DNA of 64,000 nt from assembly GCA_963807925.1 (NCBI GenBank), contig CAWEDP010000003.1:372001-436000 (forward strand), written 5' to 3'. Each line of letters begins with the position of its first letter. Position 1 is the stretch's first letter. Both the position numbers and the translations under genes were made by a program. Shown here piece by piece: positions 36,492 to 45,434 of this stretch. This DNA comes from CAWEDP01 sp963807925. GTDB lineage: Bacteria; Acidobacteriota; Vicinamibacteria; Vicinamibacterales; CAVVIG01. Under the pieces are notes generated by a model. That model worked only from the letters and a program-made list of their open reading frames with translations. It was not told the origin of the DNA and searched no databases.

Positions 36492-36553
36492 AATCTCGCG
36501 TTCTTGGCGAGATTTCCAAACCCCTGTGGGCGCGTTCTGTGCGTCCACAGGGG
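36492..36553. other. Two adjacent perfect hairpins in the IS3 tail
   Basis: AATCTCGC (36492-36499) pairs with GCGAGATT (36507-36514) across a 7-base loop. CCCCTGTGG (36521-36529) pairs with CCACAGGGG (36545-36553) across a 15-base loop. They lie downstream of orfB within the element. A 3' transcript-end structure or small RNA is possible; neither hairpin is followed by a T-run. Confidence 0.5.
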
Positions 36554-36727
36554 TGGCAGCGTCCACATCGTCTTCGACGTCGCGAAAAGTTTCAATGGCG
36601 TGACGACCTCCGGGACCATGCGCACAGCGAAATTGAGGATACCGGAGTGGCGACCCTCCTCGAGAAGGTTGCTCCTGGGGCATCCTGGACGGTTTGTGGA
36701 TCCCGCTGATCCTCGCGATCGCGCGGA

Positions 36728-37612
36728 TCACGCACAGTGCTCCTTCCCGCGGCCAGAGCGGAACTGGCGCTCGAACTCGGCGGGACTGACGTAGTCGAGG
36801 GTCGAGTGCCGCCGTCGGGTGTTGTAGAACGCCTCGATGTAGTCGAACAGCTCGCGCTTGGCCTGGCCGTGGCTCGCGAACTTGTCGGCGAGCTCGGTCT
36901 TCAGCGTCGAGAAGAACGCTTCCATCACGGCGTTGTCGTAGCAATCGCCGGTCCGGCTCATACTGCACGTGATGCCGTGTGCCGTCAGGCGATCCTGGTA
37001 GTCCTCACTCGCGTAGGTCGATCCGCGATCCGAGTGATGCAGCAGCCCCGTCTCGGGACACCGGCGGTTGAGCGCCATCGTGAGCGCGGCGAGTGCCAGG
37101 TGCCGATCATTCACCGCACTGATCGCCCAGCCCACGACGAACCGCGAGAAGAGATCGAGGATGGCGGCCAGGTAGAGTTTGCCGCTCTCGCCGATCTTGA
37201 ACTCCGTCGTGTCGCCGACCCAGCGCCGATTGGGGGCCTCGGCCGTGAACTCCCGATTGAGGAGATTGGCCGCGACCGGCAGATCGTGAGCGCTGTTGGT
37301 CGTACAGACGAACCGCTTCGACTGCCGCGCTTTCAAGCCCTCCTCTTGCATCAATCGGATCACACGCTTCCGGCTCACGTGTTCGGCGTGCTCCTCGCGG
37401 AGATCGCGGTGTATCCGTGGACTGCCATAGCTTTGTTTGCTGGCGTCGAAGGACGTCCGGATGAGCACCTTCAGCCGGCGATCCTGCTGCCGCCGCGGCG
37501 ATTCCGGTCGCCGGCGCCACGCGTGGAACCCGCTACGCGTCACGCGCAGACACCGGCACAACAGACTGAGCGAGTGGTGCGCCTTTTCCGCTGCGATGAA
37601 CTGGAACCTCAC
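36728..37612 (-). CDS. IS3 family transposase OrfB
   Basis: A 294-residue integrase-core protein. The DDE residues are visible in WVGDTTEFKIGESGKLYLAA (first Asp), LLHHSDRGSTYASEDYQ (second Asp) and DNAVMEAFFSTLKTEL (Glu). N-terminal HTH_21 region: KQSYGSPRIHRDLRE. It starts with GTG overlapping the orfA stop (GTGA). A -1 slippery site in orfA allows the fused OrfAB transposase to be made. The frame is intact. Confidence 0.92.
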   Translation of the reverse strand: MRFQFIAAEKAHHSLSLLCRCLRVTRSGFHAWRRRPESPRRQQDRRLKVLIRTSFDASKQSYGSPRIHRDLREEHAEHVSRKRVIRLMQEEGLKARQSKRFVCTTNSAHDLPVAANLLNREFTAEAPNRRWVGDTTEFKIGESGKLYLAAILDLFSRFVVGWAISAVNDRHLALAALTMALNRRCPETGLLHHSDRGSTYASEDYQDRLTAHGITCSMSRTGDCYDNAVMEAFFSTLKTELADKFASHGQAKRELFDYIEAFYNTRRRHSTLDYVSPAEFERQFRSGRGKEHCA

Positions 37613-37914
37613 CGCCGCTCGTTCGCGAAGAAGGCCGCCGCCTTTTTTAAGATCTCCCGCTCTTCCCGCAGAATCCGGTTCTCTTTCCGGAGGCGAGCGA
37701 GCTCCTCGCGTTCAGCTGTCGTCAACCCCGTCCGCCCGTTCGAGCGGTCCGCCTGGGCGCGCTTCACCCACTCCCGCAGCGCCGTCTCGGTCAAATCGAG
37801 ATCGCGGGCGGCGGCGCCTACGGTCTTGCCCTCGTCCAGCACCAGCCGCACCGCCTGGGCCTTGAAGTCGTCGTCAAACCGCCGGCGCGGTCGCCGGCTT
37901 TTCGTCTCTTTGGC
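37609..37914 (-). CDS. IS3 family transposase OrfA
   Basis: A 101-residue protein from ATG 37914 (upstream ATGs at 37923 and 37953 are less likely). It has an HTH_8-type domain (RRFDDDFKAQAVRLVLDEGK, then LDLTETALREWVKRAQ) followed by a leucine zipper (ELARLRKENRILREEREILK) ending KKAAAFFANERR. This is the standard OrfA of the IS3 family. It determines binding to the terminal repeats and oligomerisation. Confidence 0.9.
   Translation of the reverse strand, partial: AKETKSRRPRRRFDDDFKAQAVRLVLDEGKTVGAAARDLDLTETALREWVKRAQADRSNGRTGLTTAEREELARLRKENRILREEREILKKAAAFFANERR
37642..37648 (-). promoter_or_regulatory. -1 programmed frameshift site between orfA and orfB
   Basis: On the coding strand the heptamer A-AAA-AAG lies in the right phase (TTA AAA AAG in orfA). 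Slipping back one base reads on into orfB without a stop, giving the fused transposase. Confidence 0.75.
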
Positions 37915-38263
37915 CATTCGGGACATCGTATCCACCTTTCGGAAGATGTCCACGAAACCGGATCAAGCGCAAACCGCCGGCGCTCACGCAGCCGCGGCAT
38001 GCTGTTCTTTCGACTGGCGCAGCAGGCGGTGGCGGTGGATCCGGCGCCGTAACGAGTCGCTGGTCAAGTACGCCCGACTTCCCTGACCCCACAACCACCA
38101 CATCTTGGGGTCACCGGAGTCAGATAAATAGCCAATTGAAGGGGAAACTAATCAAGCGTTGATGACGTGACGATGAAACATGTCAGGCATTCCTGAAGTG
38201 CTGTTCCACCGCAACATCTGTGGCAAGTGCCCACGCGGATGGGCGGATCTTGAGAATCCCGAG

Positions 38264-39810
38264 GTAACAGTTCAGAGGGTCTGTACAAGTTGAGGCGATC
38301 GGCGTACCGTCTGAGACGTGCGGCGTGCGGGCTCGCGACGGAAGCAGCGGGACACTGAGGAACGGCTGAAGCAGGAGATTGAGCGGCTGCGCCGTGAGCT
38401 CGCCGAACGGGAACGAGAAGTGGCCGAGCAGGCCAAGCGGATCAAGGACCTCGAACACCAGCTCGCGCTGCGCCTCCAGAATTCGACGACGACCTCCAAG
38501 CCGCCCTCGTCCGATGGGCTGGCCGGCGAGCCGCGACTGCGCGGGCGCCGCCAGAAGAGCCGACGCCCGCGCGGCGCGCAGCCGGGGCATCCGGGCCACT
38601 GCCGCCCGCTGGTTTCCGCCGACCGGGTCAACGTGACGATCGACCTTCAGCCGACCGCCTGCCGCCAGTGCGCGCACGCGCTCCACCCGCGCGACGAGCG
38701 CGGCGAGCCGCACCGGCACCAAGTGACCGAGCTGCCGCCGATGGCGGCCCACATCACCGAATACCGCTGTCATCGCCGGGTCTGCGCCGCCTGTGGTGCG
38801 ACGACCCTGGCGACGGTGCCCGACGAGGTCGTGGGCCAGTTCGGCCCGCAGCTCACGGCCCTGATTGCGTATCTGACGATGGTGTGTCGGATGCCGCGGT
38901 TGGTCGTGCAGCGGTTCCTCGAGGGCGTGCTGCAGATCCCCATCAGTCTCGGGAGCACGCAAGCGGCGTGGGAAGAAGCCAGTGCGGCCGTCGCCGCCCC
39001 CTATGCCGAGCTCCAAGCCGCGTTGCCGCAGGAACCGGTCGTCAATGCGGACGAGACCGGGCACCGCACCAATGGCGACAAACGGTGGCTGTGGGTCTTC
39101 GTGGCCCACACGTTCGTGCTCTATCGCATCGCCGCCGACCGCGGCTCGGCGGTGTTGACGGCCGTCCTCGGCGAGACGTTCGCCGGCGTGCTCGGCAGTG
39201 ATCGCTTGCCCAGCTATCTCAAGTACGTGGCCGCGCAACGCCAGTTGTGCTGGGCGCATCTGACCCGGAACCTGCTCAGCGCCCTGGACCTGGCCAGGAC
39301 GCCCTCGGCCGCGCGCTTCTGTCGCGAGGCGCTGGTCCTCACGCGTCGGCTGTTTCGACTGTGGCATCGCTATCGGGGCGATCCCCGCGCGCGGGGCGCG
39401 CCGTTGACGCGCGCGGAATTGATCGAGAAAGCGCTCCCGATCGAGAAGGCCTTCTTTCGCCTCGGCGAGCGGTCTCTCGATGCCGCCTCGGCGGATGTGC
39501 GGAATCTCGCCTACGCGCTGTTCATGCACAACCCACACCTCTTTACGTTCGTGCACGAAGACGGCGTGGAGCCGACCAACAACGTCTCCGAACGCGCACT
39601 CAGAACGGCGGTCCAATGGCGGAAGATCAGTTTCGGCACGCGGAGTGACGACGGGGAGCGCGCCGTCGAACGCCTGCTGACGGTCGCGGGCACCTGTCGC
39701 CAGCAGCAACTCAATGTCCTCGTCTACCTGACCGGGGCCATCGCGGCGCATCGCCGCCATCAGGTCGCCGCGTCATTGGTCCGCAGATCGCAGACCCTCT
39801 GAACTGTTAC
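38264..39810 (+). mobile_element. IS66 family element, intact
   Basis: A 1547-bp element with perfect 20-base inverted repeats GTAACAGTTCAGAGGGTCTG at 38264-38283 and inverted at 39791-39810. It is flanked by an exact 8-bp target duplication ATCCCGAG (38256-38263 and 39811-39818). It has a single transposase gene without the tnpA/tnpB accessory genes, as in the ISBst12 subgroup. Confidence 0.95.
38318..39802 (+). CDS. IS66 family transposase (ISBst12 type)
   Basis: A 494-residue transposase starting at GTG 38318. A coiled coil (KQEIERLRRELAEREREVAE) is followed by the zinc-binding motif CRQCAHAL...CAACGA. The catalytic core shows NADETGHRTNGDKRWLWVF for the first Asp, GSDRLPSYLKYVAAQRQLCW with the CWAH motif, and EPTNNVSERALR for the final acidic residue. 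The reading frame is intact, so the element is probably active. Confidence 0.92.
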   Translation: MRRAGSRRKQRDTEERLKQEIERLRRELAEREREVAEQAKRIKDLEHQLALRLQNSTTTSKPPSSDGLAGEPRLRGRRQKSRRPRGAQPGHPGHCRPLVSADRVNVTIDLQPTACRQCAHALHPRDERGEPHRHQVTELPPMAAHITEYRCHRRVCAACGATTLATVPDEVVGQFGPQLTALIAYLTMVCRMPRLVVQRFLEGVLQIPISLGSTQAAWEEASAAVAAPYAELQAALPQEPVVNADETGHRTNGDKRWLWVFVAHTFVLYRIAADRGSAVLTAVLGETFAGVLGSDRLPSYLKYVAAQRQLCWAHLTRNLLSALDLARTPSAARFCREALVLTRRLFRLWHRYRGDPRARGAPLTRAELIEKALPIEKAFFRLGERSLDAASADVRNLAYALFMHNPHLFTFVHEDGVEPTNNVSERALRTAVQWRKISFGTRSDDGERAVERLLTVAGTCRQQQLNVLVYLTGAIAAHRRHQVAASLVRRSQTL

Positions 39811-39950
39811 ATCCCGAGACTCTGAAGCGATTCGACCTAGAGAACTCGCACGCGCACGCCAGCTCGAGGTGGCAGTCTCGACTGCTATCCTCGAGGAGAC
39901 GTCGGTCCAGATTCACGCGCTTTTGCATGAGCGGCGACACCAAATGTTAG

Positions 39951-41228
39951 CAGGATGCTGAAAAAGTGACGTTCAGCGCTCGGTTATCGTTCGCCCAATC
40001 ATGATGGCGACATCGCTCGTGGCTCGTGGTCCTCATGCCTTGGTTCCGTCAGGCTGGCTGGGCCAGCAGTGTGCGCATCCGGACCAGGTTAAACGCCGCG
40101 GCGGTGAAGATGAAGTTCCAGTTGACGCGCGCGCCGCCGCGGTGTCGCAGCTTGCGCATCAGACCGACCGTCTTCATCCAGCCGAAACATTGCTCGACCA
40201 GCTTTCGTTTCTGTTGACTGACCGCGTAGCCCGGATGTCGGGTCGTGCGCGCATCGATCGCGCTGCCGCGAGTCGCCGTCTCGGATACTGGGCCACATGC
40301 GGGGTGACGCCCAGCGTGCGGAGTTGGTGCACGAAACCTTTGGTGTCGTAGTTCTTGTCGCCGCCGACCGTCACGCGATGGGTGTCGGGCAGATCGGCAA
40401 TCATCGCCCCGGCTGCATCGCGCTCCGCCGTCCCCGTGGCATGCGTGACCAGCGCGTCGATGATCAAGCCGTGACGATTCTCCGTGAGCACATGCCCGAG
40501 ATACGCCAACTTGGCTTCCTGCCCCGAGGCTTTCTTGTACAGGCGCGCGTCCGGATCGGTGGTCGACGCATGCGTGTCGTTCGCCCGCTCCTCGCCGCGG
40601 AAGTTCACGGTCGGATTGCGGCCCGTCGGATCATCCGCTGGTGGATCCGGGCGGTCCTTGGGGCGAAAACTTTTCTGACTCGCCCACGCCTCGAGCAACG
40701 TGCCATCCACGGTGAAGTGGTCATCCGAGAGCAAGCCCGCCGCCCCCGCAGCCGCCCGCACTTCAAGGAAAAACGCCTGCGCGATGTCGCCCTCCAAGAG
40801 CCGGTCTCGATTCTTGCTGAAGACGGTCGGCACCCAGACCGGGTCATCCATACTCAGGCCGATGAACCACCGAAACAACAGGTTGTACTGCAGTTGCTCC
40901 ATCAGCAGCCGTTCGCTGCGCACGGTGTACAACGTCTGCAGCAACAACGCCCGCAGCAACTGCTCGGGCGGGATCGACGGCCGACCGATGTCCGAGTACA
41001 GCCGGTCAAAACGAGGCGACAACCGCCCGAGCACTGCGTCGGTCATCTGCCGAATCGGACGCAGCGGATGGTCGGCAGGGATCCGATCCTCCGGCGACAG
41101 GTAACTAAACAGATGCCCCGTTTGCTGGTCGTCTCCACGCATCGGCTGGCTCCCTCCGTGAATGGGAGCATCGTAGTACGACGAGATCACGATGTCGATC
41201 CCATGGGAGTCACTTTTTCAGCATCCTG
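39951..41228 (-). mobile_element. IS5-type element, copy 2
   Basis: A 1278-bp copy of the element at 31513, in opposite orientation. It has the same 20-base terminal repeats (39951-39970 and 41209-41228) and TTAG on both sides (39947-39950 and 41229-41232). It is uninterrupted but one base shorter than copy 1 without its nested element. Confidence 0.92.
40049..41142 (-). pseudogene. IS5-type transposase with a one-base deletion
   Basis: Protein sequence is identical to copy 1 from RGDDQQTGHLFSYL to TPHVAQYP. There the CCC of copy 1 reads CC, so the frame shifts at about 40286-40290 and the real C-terminus (FGWMKTVGLMRKL region, ending at 40049) is out of frame. Whether this is a true mutation or a read error cannot be told from the sequence. 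Confidence 0.88.
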
Positions 41229-41737
41229 TTAGCGCCCGATCAGTACAGCCAGAATGTAGCTACGTCCGGCACCGGAGAGAGAGCAGAGTTTCCGATCAAA
41301 AGCTCCCTCAGGCGAGAAACACCGTCGACCATGCCGAGGTTCGCACGCGCGATCCGACGAAGCCTGCGAAATGTGGAGACTTCTGACGGTATTCGATTGC
41401 TTGATGGGCCCGAACAGCCCAAGGAAGAGATTACCGAGGAGTCCCTGAGCCTCTCAGACGCGACAGACAGACGAGGACCGGCTTCTGCTGCAAGAAGCCG
41501 CAGACTAGCGTGTCAGCGGACAAAGATCCTCTGGACCCTGTAGATCGGTCTGGCACGTTCGGGTAAGCCTACGAGCCCACCCGCTCTACCTGCCCACCTG
41601 TCCCACCCGCCTCGTCATGCAACCACGATCAGCGCTGCGACCGCCGTCCGATGCGGCGATCTTGAACACCGCTCTTGAGCAGCGGGCGCCGCGACATCGT
41701 CACACGCGAGTGTTTCAGACCGCTGATGGCCTCCTCG

Positions 41738-42359
41738 TCAGATGTGAATGATTCCGCGGCGCAGCGCGACCGGGATGATCGCCGCGCGATCCTTGACACT
41801 CAGCTTGCCGAGGATGTTCTTGACGTGAACCTTGACGGTCTCCTCGCTGATGCCGAGCGTGACGGCGATTTCCGCATTTCGCATGCCTTCGGCGACCAGC
41901 CGCACCACCTGCACTTCACGCGGTGTCAGCGGCCGCTCTCCCTTGCGCACTTCGAGCAACGCCGCCACGTCGGGCGATATCGGACGACCGCCCGCGTGCA
42001 CCTCGCGGATCACGGTCACCAGTTCGTCCGACAGCGCTTCCTTCAACAGGTAGGTGACGGCGCCGGCCTCGAAGCGCACGGTAAATATCCTCGTCGCCGT
42101 GATGCATCGTCAACACGACGATGCGGGCGTTTTCGTCGTGGCGGCGGATCGCCCGGATCGCTTCCAGCCCGCTCATCGTCGGCATCTGGAGATCCATCAA
42201 GGTCACGTCTGGCCGGTACTGCTGGTACAGGCCCGCGGCATGTTCGCCGCGAGTCGCGAGCGCAACGACTTCCATGTCCGGTTCGCGACCGATGCGGACC
42301 GCCAGCGCTTCGACCACCATGCGGTGATCGTCCACGCACAGGATGCGGATCCGGCTCAA
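41738..42359 (-). pseudogene. NarL/FixJ-type response regulator, one frame break
   Basis: The receiver domain starts at ATG 42359: RIRILCVDDHRMVVEALAVR has the acidic pair, VTLMDLQMPTMSG the phospho-acceptor Asp, and IVVLTMHHGDEDIYRALR the Thr region. At about 42075-42085 one extra base shifts the frame. The next segment (GAVTYLLKEALSDELVTVIR) has the conserved Lys, and the C-terminal LuxR-type HTH is ERPLTPREVQVVRLVAEGMR with NAEIAVTLGISEETVKVHVK. Apart from one base it is complete. It lies 108 bases downstream of the propeller kinase on the same strand, its natural partner. It is the likely reader of the four palindromes at 45508, 54382, 55897 and 59795. Confidence 0.85.
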
Positions 42360-42467
42360 CGTTCGTGCCTCCGGTGGCGGATGGCTTGCGCCGTGCGCCG
42401 GGCAGCAGGGGTGAAGTCCTGCGCTATCCGGGTACTTCGCCTCCCGCCGACCGCGTTCAACGTCGCC

Positions 42468-45389
42468 TCAGGCACAGGGCACGACCGTTTCCACGGTGGT
42501 GCCGGAGCCAGGCGAGGTGACGATCGCGAACGAGGCGCCCGCCTGTTCCGCCCTTTCCTTCATGCTGACAATGCCGTAGTGGCCATTGCTGCCGTAGCCG
42601 CTCAGATCAAAACCGGAACCATCGTCGAAGACCCGCAACGTCAGATGTTTTGTCTCGTAGCGGAGTTCTGCAATGACCTGCGTGGGTTGACCGTGCCGGA
42701 CCGCATTCTGGATCGCTTCCTGACCGATGTGGAGGAGCTGTTCCTCGGTCTCTCGTGGAAACAGTCGGGGGACTCCGTTCACGTTGAGATCGAAACGGAT
42801 CGTCCGTCCTTCCACGGCGCGCTCGCCGGCGTCCCGAATCGCACCGGCGAGATCGCGCGCGTCCAGCGTCGGAGAGCGCAGCTCCCAGATCGAATGCCGC
42901 GCGTCCTTGATGTAGCGTTCCACGTTCTTGCGGATGCGAATGATGTGGTCCCTGACCGCCGGCGACGAGACCTCGAGGCTGTGCGAAAGGTCGTCGAACT
43001 GCAAGGCAATCGCGACAAGACCCTGCAACAGGCTGTCATGAATCGTCCGGCTCATCCGCACACGCTCGGCCAGCACCAGGGCGAATTGCCGCCGCACGCG
43101 CCGCACCCGCATCCACCACACGCCCCAGATCGTCACGGTTGCGGCAACGACAGTCGCGATGTAGAACGACTTGGTCTGATAGAAGGTCGGCCTCACTGAA
43201 AAATTCCAGGTCGTGCCGGGCTCGCTCCAGAGGCCGTCGTTGTTACTGGCCTCGACCTGAAACCGGTACTGACCGGGCGGCAGATTGGTGTAGGACGCCT
43301 GGCGATTCCCGCCCGCATCAATCCACCCCCGATCGAAACCGTCGAGGCGGTAGCGGAACCGAACGCGCATCGGATCGGTCAGCGCCAGTGAGGTGAAGGC
43401 GAATTGCACGTGCGACGTTCGCGGCGGAAGCGCGGCCCCCGCTGCGAGATCGATGGTTTGCCCGTCAGCCGATACCGTCTCCAGGCGCACCGGTGGAAGC
43501 CGCGGCGGGTTACCCAGATTCCGCGGATCGACGATGGTGATCCCTGCGCTGGTCACGAACCACAACCGGCCGTCGGCGGCGCGCACCGCACTGCGGCTAC
43601 CCAGCGCCGCAGGCAGTCCGGCCACGCCGTCAGAGCCGCTGAACAGTCGATACCGGACTTGATAGGTTCGATCGGCGCTGGCTTTGGTGAACTCGGCGCG
43701 ATCGAGCCTCGCGATCCCGGCGTCCAGCCCCAGCCACAGGTTGCCGTCGCTGTCGTCGATGATGGATTTGACGTCGCCGGGGAAGCCGTTCCGGCGGTCG
43801 ACGGCAGCCGCGTGTCGTCCCGAGAACAGTGCCAGCCCCTCCTCGGCACCGACCCACAGCGCGCCGGCGGCGTCTTCGTGAATGGTGAGAATGTCGCCGA
43901 GGTTCAGGCCGTACAGCTCGAACTCTCCGCTAGGACGCCGGACGCCGAGCTTGCCGCCGGCCGAGCCGATCCAGACGTTGCCGGCACGATCGGCGTGCAC
44001 GGCCAGGGGTCGCCCCCGCTGGGCGTCCGGCATATCGTCGACTCTGGATAAGGCGCCTTCCTGCCACCGGAACAACCCGCGGTAGAAATCGCGAAACCAT
44101 ACCAACTCGCCCGAGCTCGTAATCGCAGAGATGCGCTCGATCTGGCTGCCGCGCGGAACCAAAAGACCCGAGAAACGCCCGCGCTGGAACCTGGTGAGAC
44201 CGCGCTCCGACGCCACCCACAGCGTGCCTGCGCGATCGGCGTGCAGCGCCAGAACCACCGAACCGGGCAATCCGTCGCGCTCGCCATACAACTGCCGGCC
44301 GGCGGCAGAGAACCGCATCAGACCGGATGCCGTGCCCACCCACACGCTTCCGTCCGCAGATGTTTCCAGAGCGCGCGGAATCGGCAGATCGATCAGACGG
44401 GTGACTCGTCTCGGCGAGAGACGCTGGAGACCGGCTCTCGTGCCCACCCACAAATTGCCTTCGCGGTCCTCGAGGATCGTCTGAACTGCGTCGCTCGAGA
44501 GGCCGTTCCTCACGGTGATGGTTTCGACGGTCGTGCTCCGCGCCGGACCGGTCTTCACCCGCCACAATCCCTGTCCGAGCGTCGCGACCCAGAAGTTGCC
44601 GCGATGGTCGTGCAGGAGGTGCGCTCCCCAGCCGTGGCGGCCGCCCTGCGGACGTTCGCGCGCCGACGGATAGGCCGGGCGGAATCCGCGCTGAAAGTCG
44701 GTAATCCAGATCCCGCCATCGGAGTCCTCGCTGAAGTGCTGGGAGGTGTTCGACAGCTCGATGTCGTCAATCCGTGTGAACGAGGAGGACGGGTCGATAC
44801 GGCGATAGATTGCCGTGGGCGTCGCGATCCAGAGTCTTTGCGCGCGGTCCTCGTACACCGCCAGCACCGCGCCGTCGACCAGTCCGCGGCCCGAGCCGAT
44901 CCGTTCCCAACGCTGGTGGCTGAACCTGTACAATCCCTGCAACGTGCCGGCCCACACCGCGCCCTGGTGATCCTCTGCCAGCGCGAAGACGAAGCTGCGC
45001 GGAAATCCGTCGCGCTCGTCGTACACCGTGGACGCACCATGCTGATTGCGAATCACTCCCCGCTCGTTGATGCCGATCCAGAGGCTGCCGTCTCGTGCGC
45101 TCATCAAGGCGTTGACGCCGGTGATCGGTACACCGGTGGAGAGCGGGGTCGTCCACCCGGTGAAGCGGACGCCGTCGAAGCGGACCAGGCCCACGTCGGT
45201 GCCGAGCCACAGATACCCGTCGCTGTCCTGCTCGATCGCGCGGATGCGCCCGGCCGGCAGTCCCTCCTTGTCGTTCCAGGTCGTGACGGTGTAGTCGCCG
45301 AGCGGATCGATGTCGCTGTCGGAGGCACGAGCATCGAAGGAGACGAGCACGCACGAAAGCGTCAGCATCGCGACGAGCGCGCGGATCAT
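42468..45389 (-). CDS. Two-component sensor kinase with periplasmic beta-propellers
   Basis: A 973-residue kinase from ATG 45389. A signal/anchor segment is followed by about 14 two-component-regulator propeller repeats (pattern DxxGxLWxGT, for example DSDGYLWLGTDVGLVRF and DREGNLWVGTRAGLQRL) forming two sensor propellers, and a Y_Y_Y domain (RFRYRLDGFDRGWIDAGGNR, YTNLPPGQYRFQVEASNNDG). One transmembrane helix (FYIATVVAATVTIWGVWWM) leads to a HisKA_3 domain (RMSRTIHDSLLQGLVAIAL, phospho-His) and an ATPase domain (GQEAIQNAVRHGQP, DDGSGFDLSGYG). The C-terminus is complete. Such sensors bind degradation products in the periplasm and control nearby uptake genes; the ligand here is unknown. Confidence 0.92.
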   Translation of the reverse strand: MIRALVAMLTLSCVLVSFDARASDSDIDPLGDYTVTTWNDKEGLPAGRIRAIEQDSDGYLWLGTDVGLVRFDGVRFTGWTTPLSTGVPITGVNALMSARDGSLWIGINERGVIRNQHGASTVYDERDGFPRSFVFALAEDHQGAVWAGTLQGLYRFSHQRWERIGSGRGLVDGAVLAVYEDRAQRLWIATPTAIYRRIDPSSSFTRIDDIELSNTSQHFSEDSDGGIWITDFQRGFRPAYPSARERPQGGRHGWGAHLLHDHRGNFWVATLGQGLWRVKTGPARSTTVETITVRNGLSSDAVQTILEDREGNLWVGTRAGLQRLSPRRVTRLIDLPIPRALETSADGSVWVGTASGLMRFSAAGRQLYGERDGLPGSVVLALHADRAGTLWVASERGLTRFQRGRFSGLLVPRGSQIERISAITSSGELVWFRDFYRGLFRWQEGALSRVDDMPDAQRGRPLAVHADRAGNVWIGSAGGKLGVRRPSGEFELYGLNLGDILTIHEDAAGALWVGAEEGLALFSGRHAAAVDRRNGFPGDVKSIIDDSDGNLWLGLDAGIARLDRAEFTKASADRTYQVRYRLFSGSDGVAGLPAALGSRSAVRAADGRLWFVTSAGITIVDPRNLGNPPRLPPVRLETVSADGQTIDLAAGAALPPRTSHVQFAFTSLALTDPMRVRFRYRLDGFDRGWIDAGGNRQASYTNLPPGQYRFQVEASNNDGLWSEPGTTWNFSVRPTFYQTKSFYIATVVAATVTIWGVWWMRVRRVRRQFALVLAERVRMSRTIHDSLLQGLVAIALQFDDLSHSLEVSSPAVRDHIIRIRKNVERYIKDARHSIWELRSPTLDARDLAGAIRDAGERAVEGRTIRFDLNVNGVPRLFPRETEEQLLHIGQEAIQNAVRHGQPTQVIAELRYETKHLTLRVFDDGSGFDLSGYGSNGHYGIVSMKERAEQAGASFAIVTSPGSGTTVETVVPCA

Positions 45390-45434
45390 GTGGGTTGGAT
45401 CATGACGATCGCCGCGCGGCGGTGCAAGCACGTT

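Larger units (their letters stand above)
36399..37965 (-). mobile_element. IS3 family element
   Basis: A 1567-bp element with terminal inverted repeats TGATCCGATTCGGTGGACA at 36399 and, inverted, TGATCCGGTTTCGTGGACA ending at 37965 (3 mismatches in 19). It begins TG and ends CA as in this family. orfA and orfB lie on the minus strand. No target duplication is seen (GGGG on the left, AGCG on the right), in line with deletion of neighbouring DNA. About 330 bases between orfB and the left terminus are non-coding and contain two perfect hairpins. Confidence 0.88.
36078..38052 (+). pseudogene. IS1595 family transposase, N- and C-terminal remnants
   Basis: The N-terminal part from GTG 36078 reads FPKDLREFEQRFVTEAACRA, a zinc ribbon (CPKCGQ and CTACGRQ), TSVTAGTIFQDIRTPLSVWF and TSQKTGISALGLQRELGL, then runs into the IS3 end at 36399. 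The C-terminal remnant resumes after 37965 as NRRRSRSRGMLFFRLAQQAV and stops at 38052. The middle third, with the catalytic residues, is missing. So the IS3 insertion was accompanied by a deletion. Confidence 0.82.
36028..38133 (+). mobile_element. IS1595-type (ISSod11-like) relic, middle replaced by IS3
   Basis: Imperfect inverted repeats of about 33 bases lie at 36031-36063 (GGCTATTCACTTGACTCCGG start) and 38101-38133. They are flanked by a 12-base direct repeat AATTGAAGGGGA (36016-36027 and 38134-38145). The length and the 3-base offset on the left are odd for this family. Only about 370 bases at the left and 170 at the right belong to the relic; the transposase core is gone. The IS3 at 36399-37965 sits in its place. 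Confidence 0.75.
38180..39889 (+). pseudogene. Small CxxC-containing reading frame split by IS66
   Basis: From ATG 38180 a frame reads SGIPEVLFHRNICGKCPRGW and ADLENPE up to exactly 38263, the last base of the left target duplicate. If the IS66 element and one duplicate copy are removed it continues from 39819 as TLKRFDLENSHAHASSRWQS and stays open past 39889, reaching a stop at the TTAG of IS5 copy 2. The CGKC motif suggests a metal-binding or redox knuckle. I do not recognise the family, and it may not be a real gene. Confidence 0.35.
39838..41543 (+). pseudogene. Unrecognised reading frame split by IS5 copy 2
   Basis: Just right of IS66 a frame reads ELARARQLEVAVSTAILEET then SVQIHALLHERRHQM up to the TTAG duplicate. 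After removing IS5 copy 2 and one TTAG it continues without a stop as LAPDQYSQNVATSGTGERAE and SLRRETPSTMPRFARAIRRS to 41543, about 150 residues in all. I do not recognise it. The helical N-terminal part and acidic PKEEITEESLSLSDA stretch look protein-like, but the start is missing. DNA from 41544 to 41737 contains nothing I can name. Confidence 0.35.
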
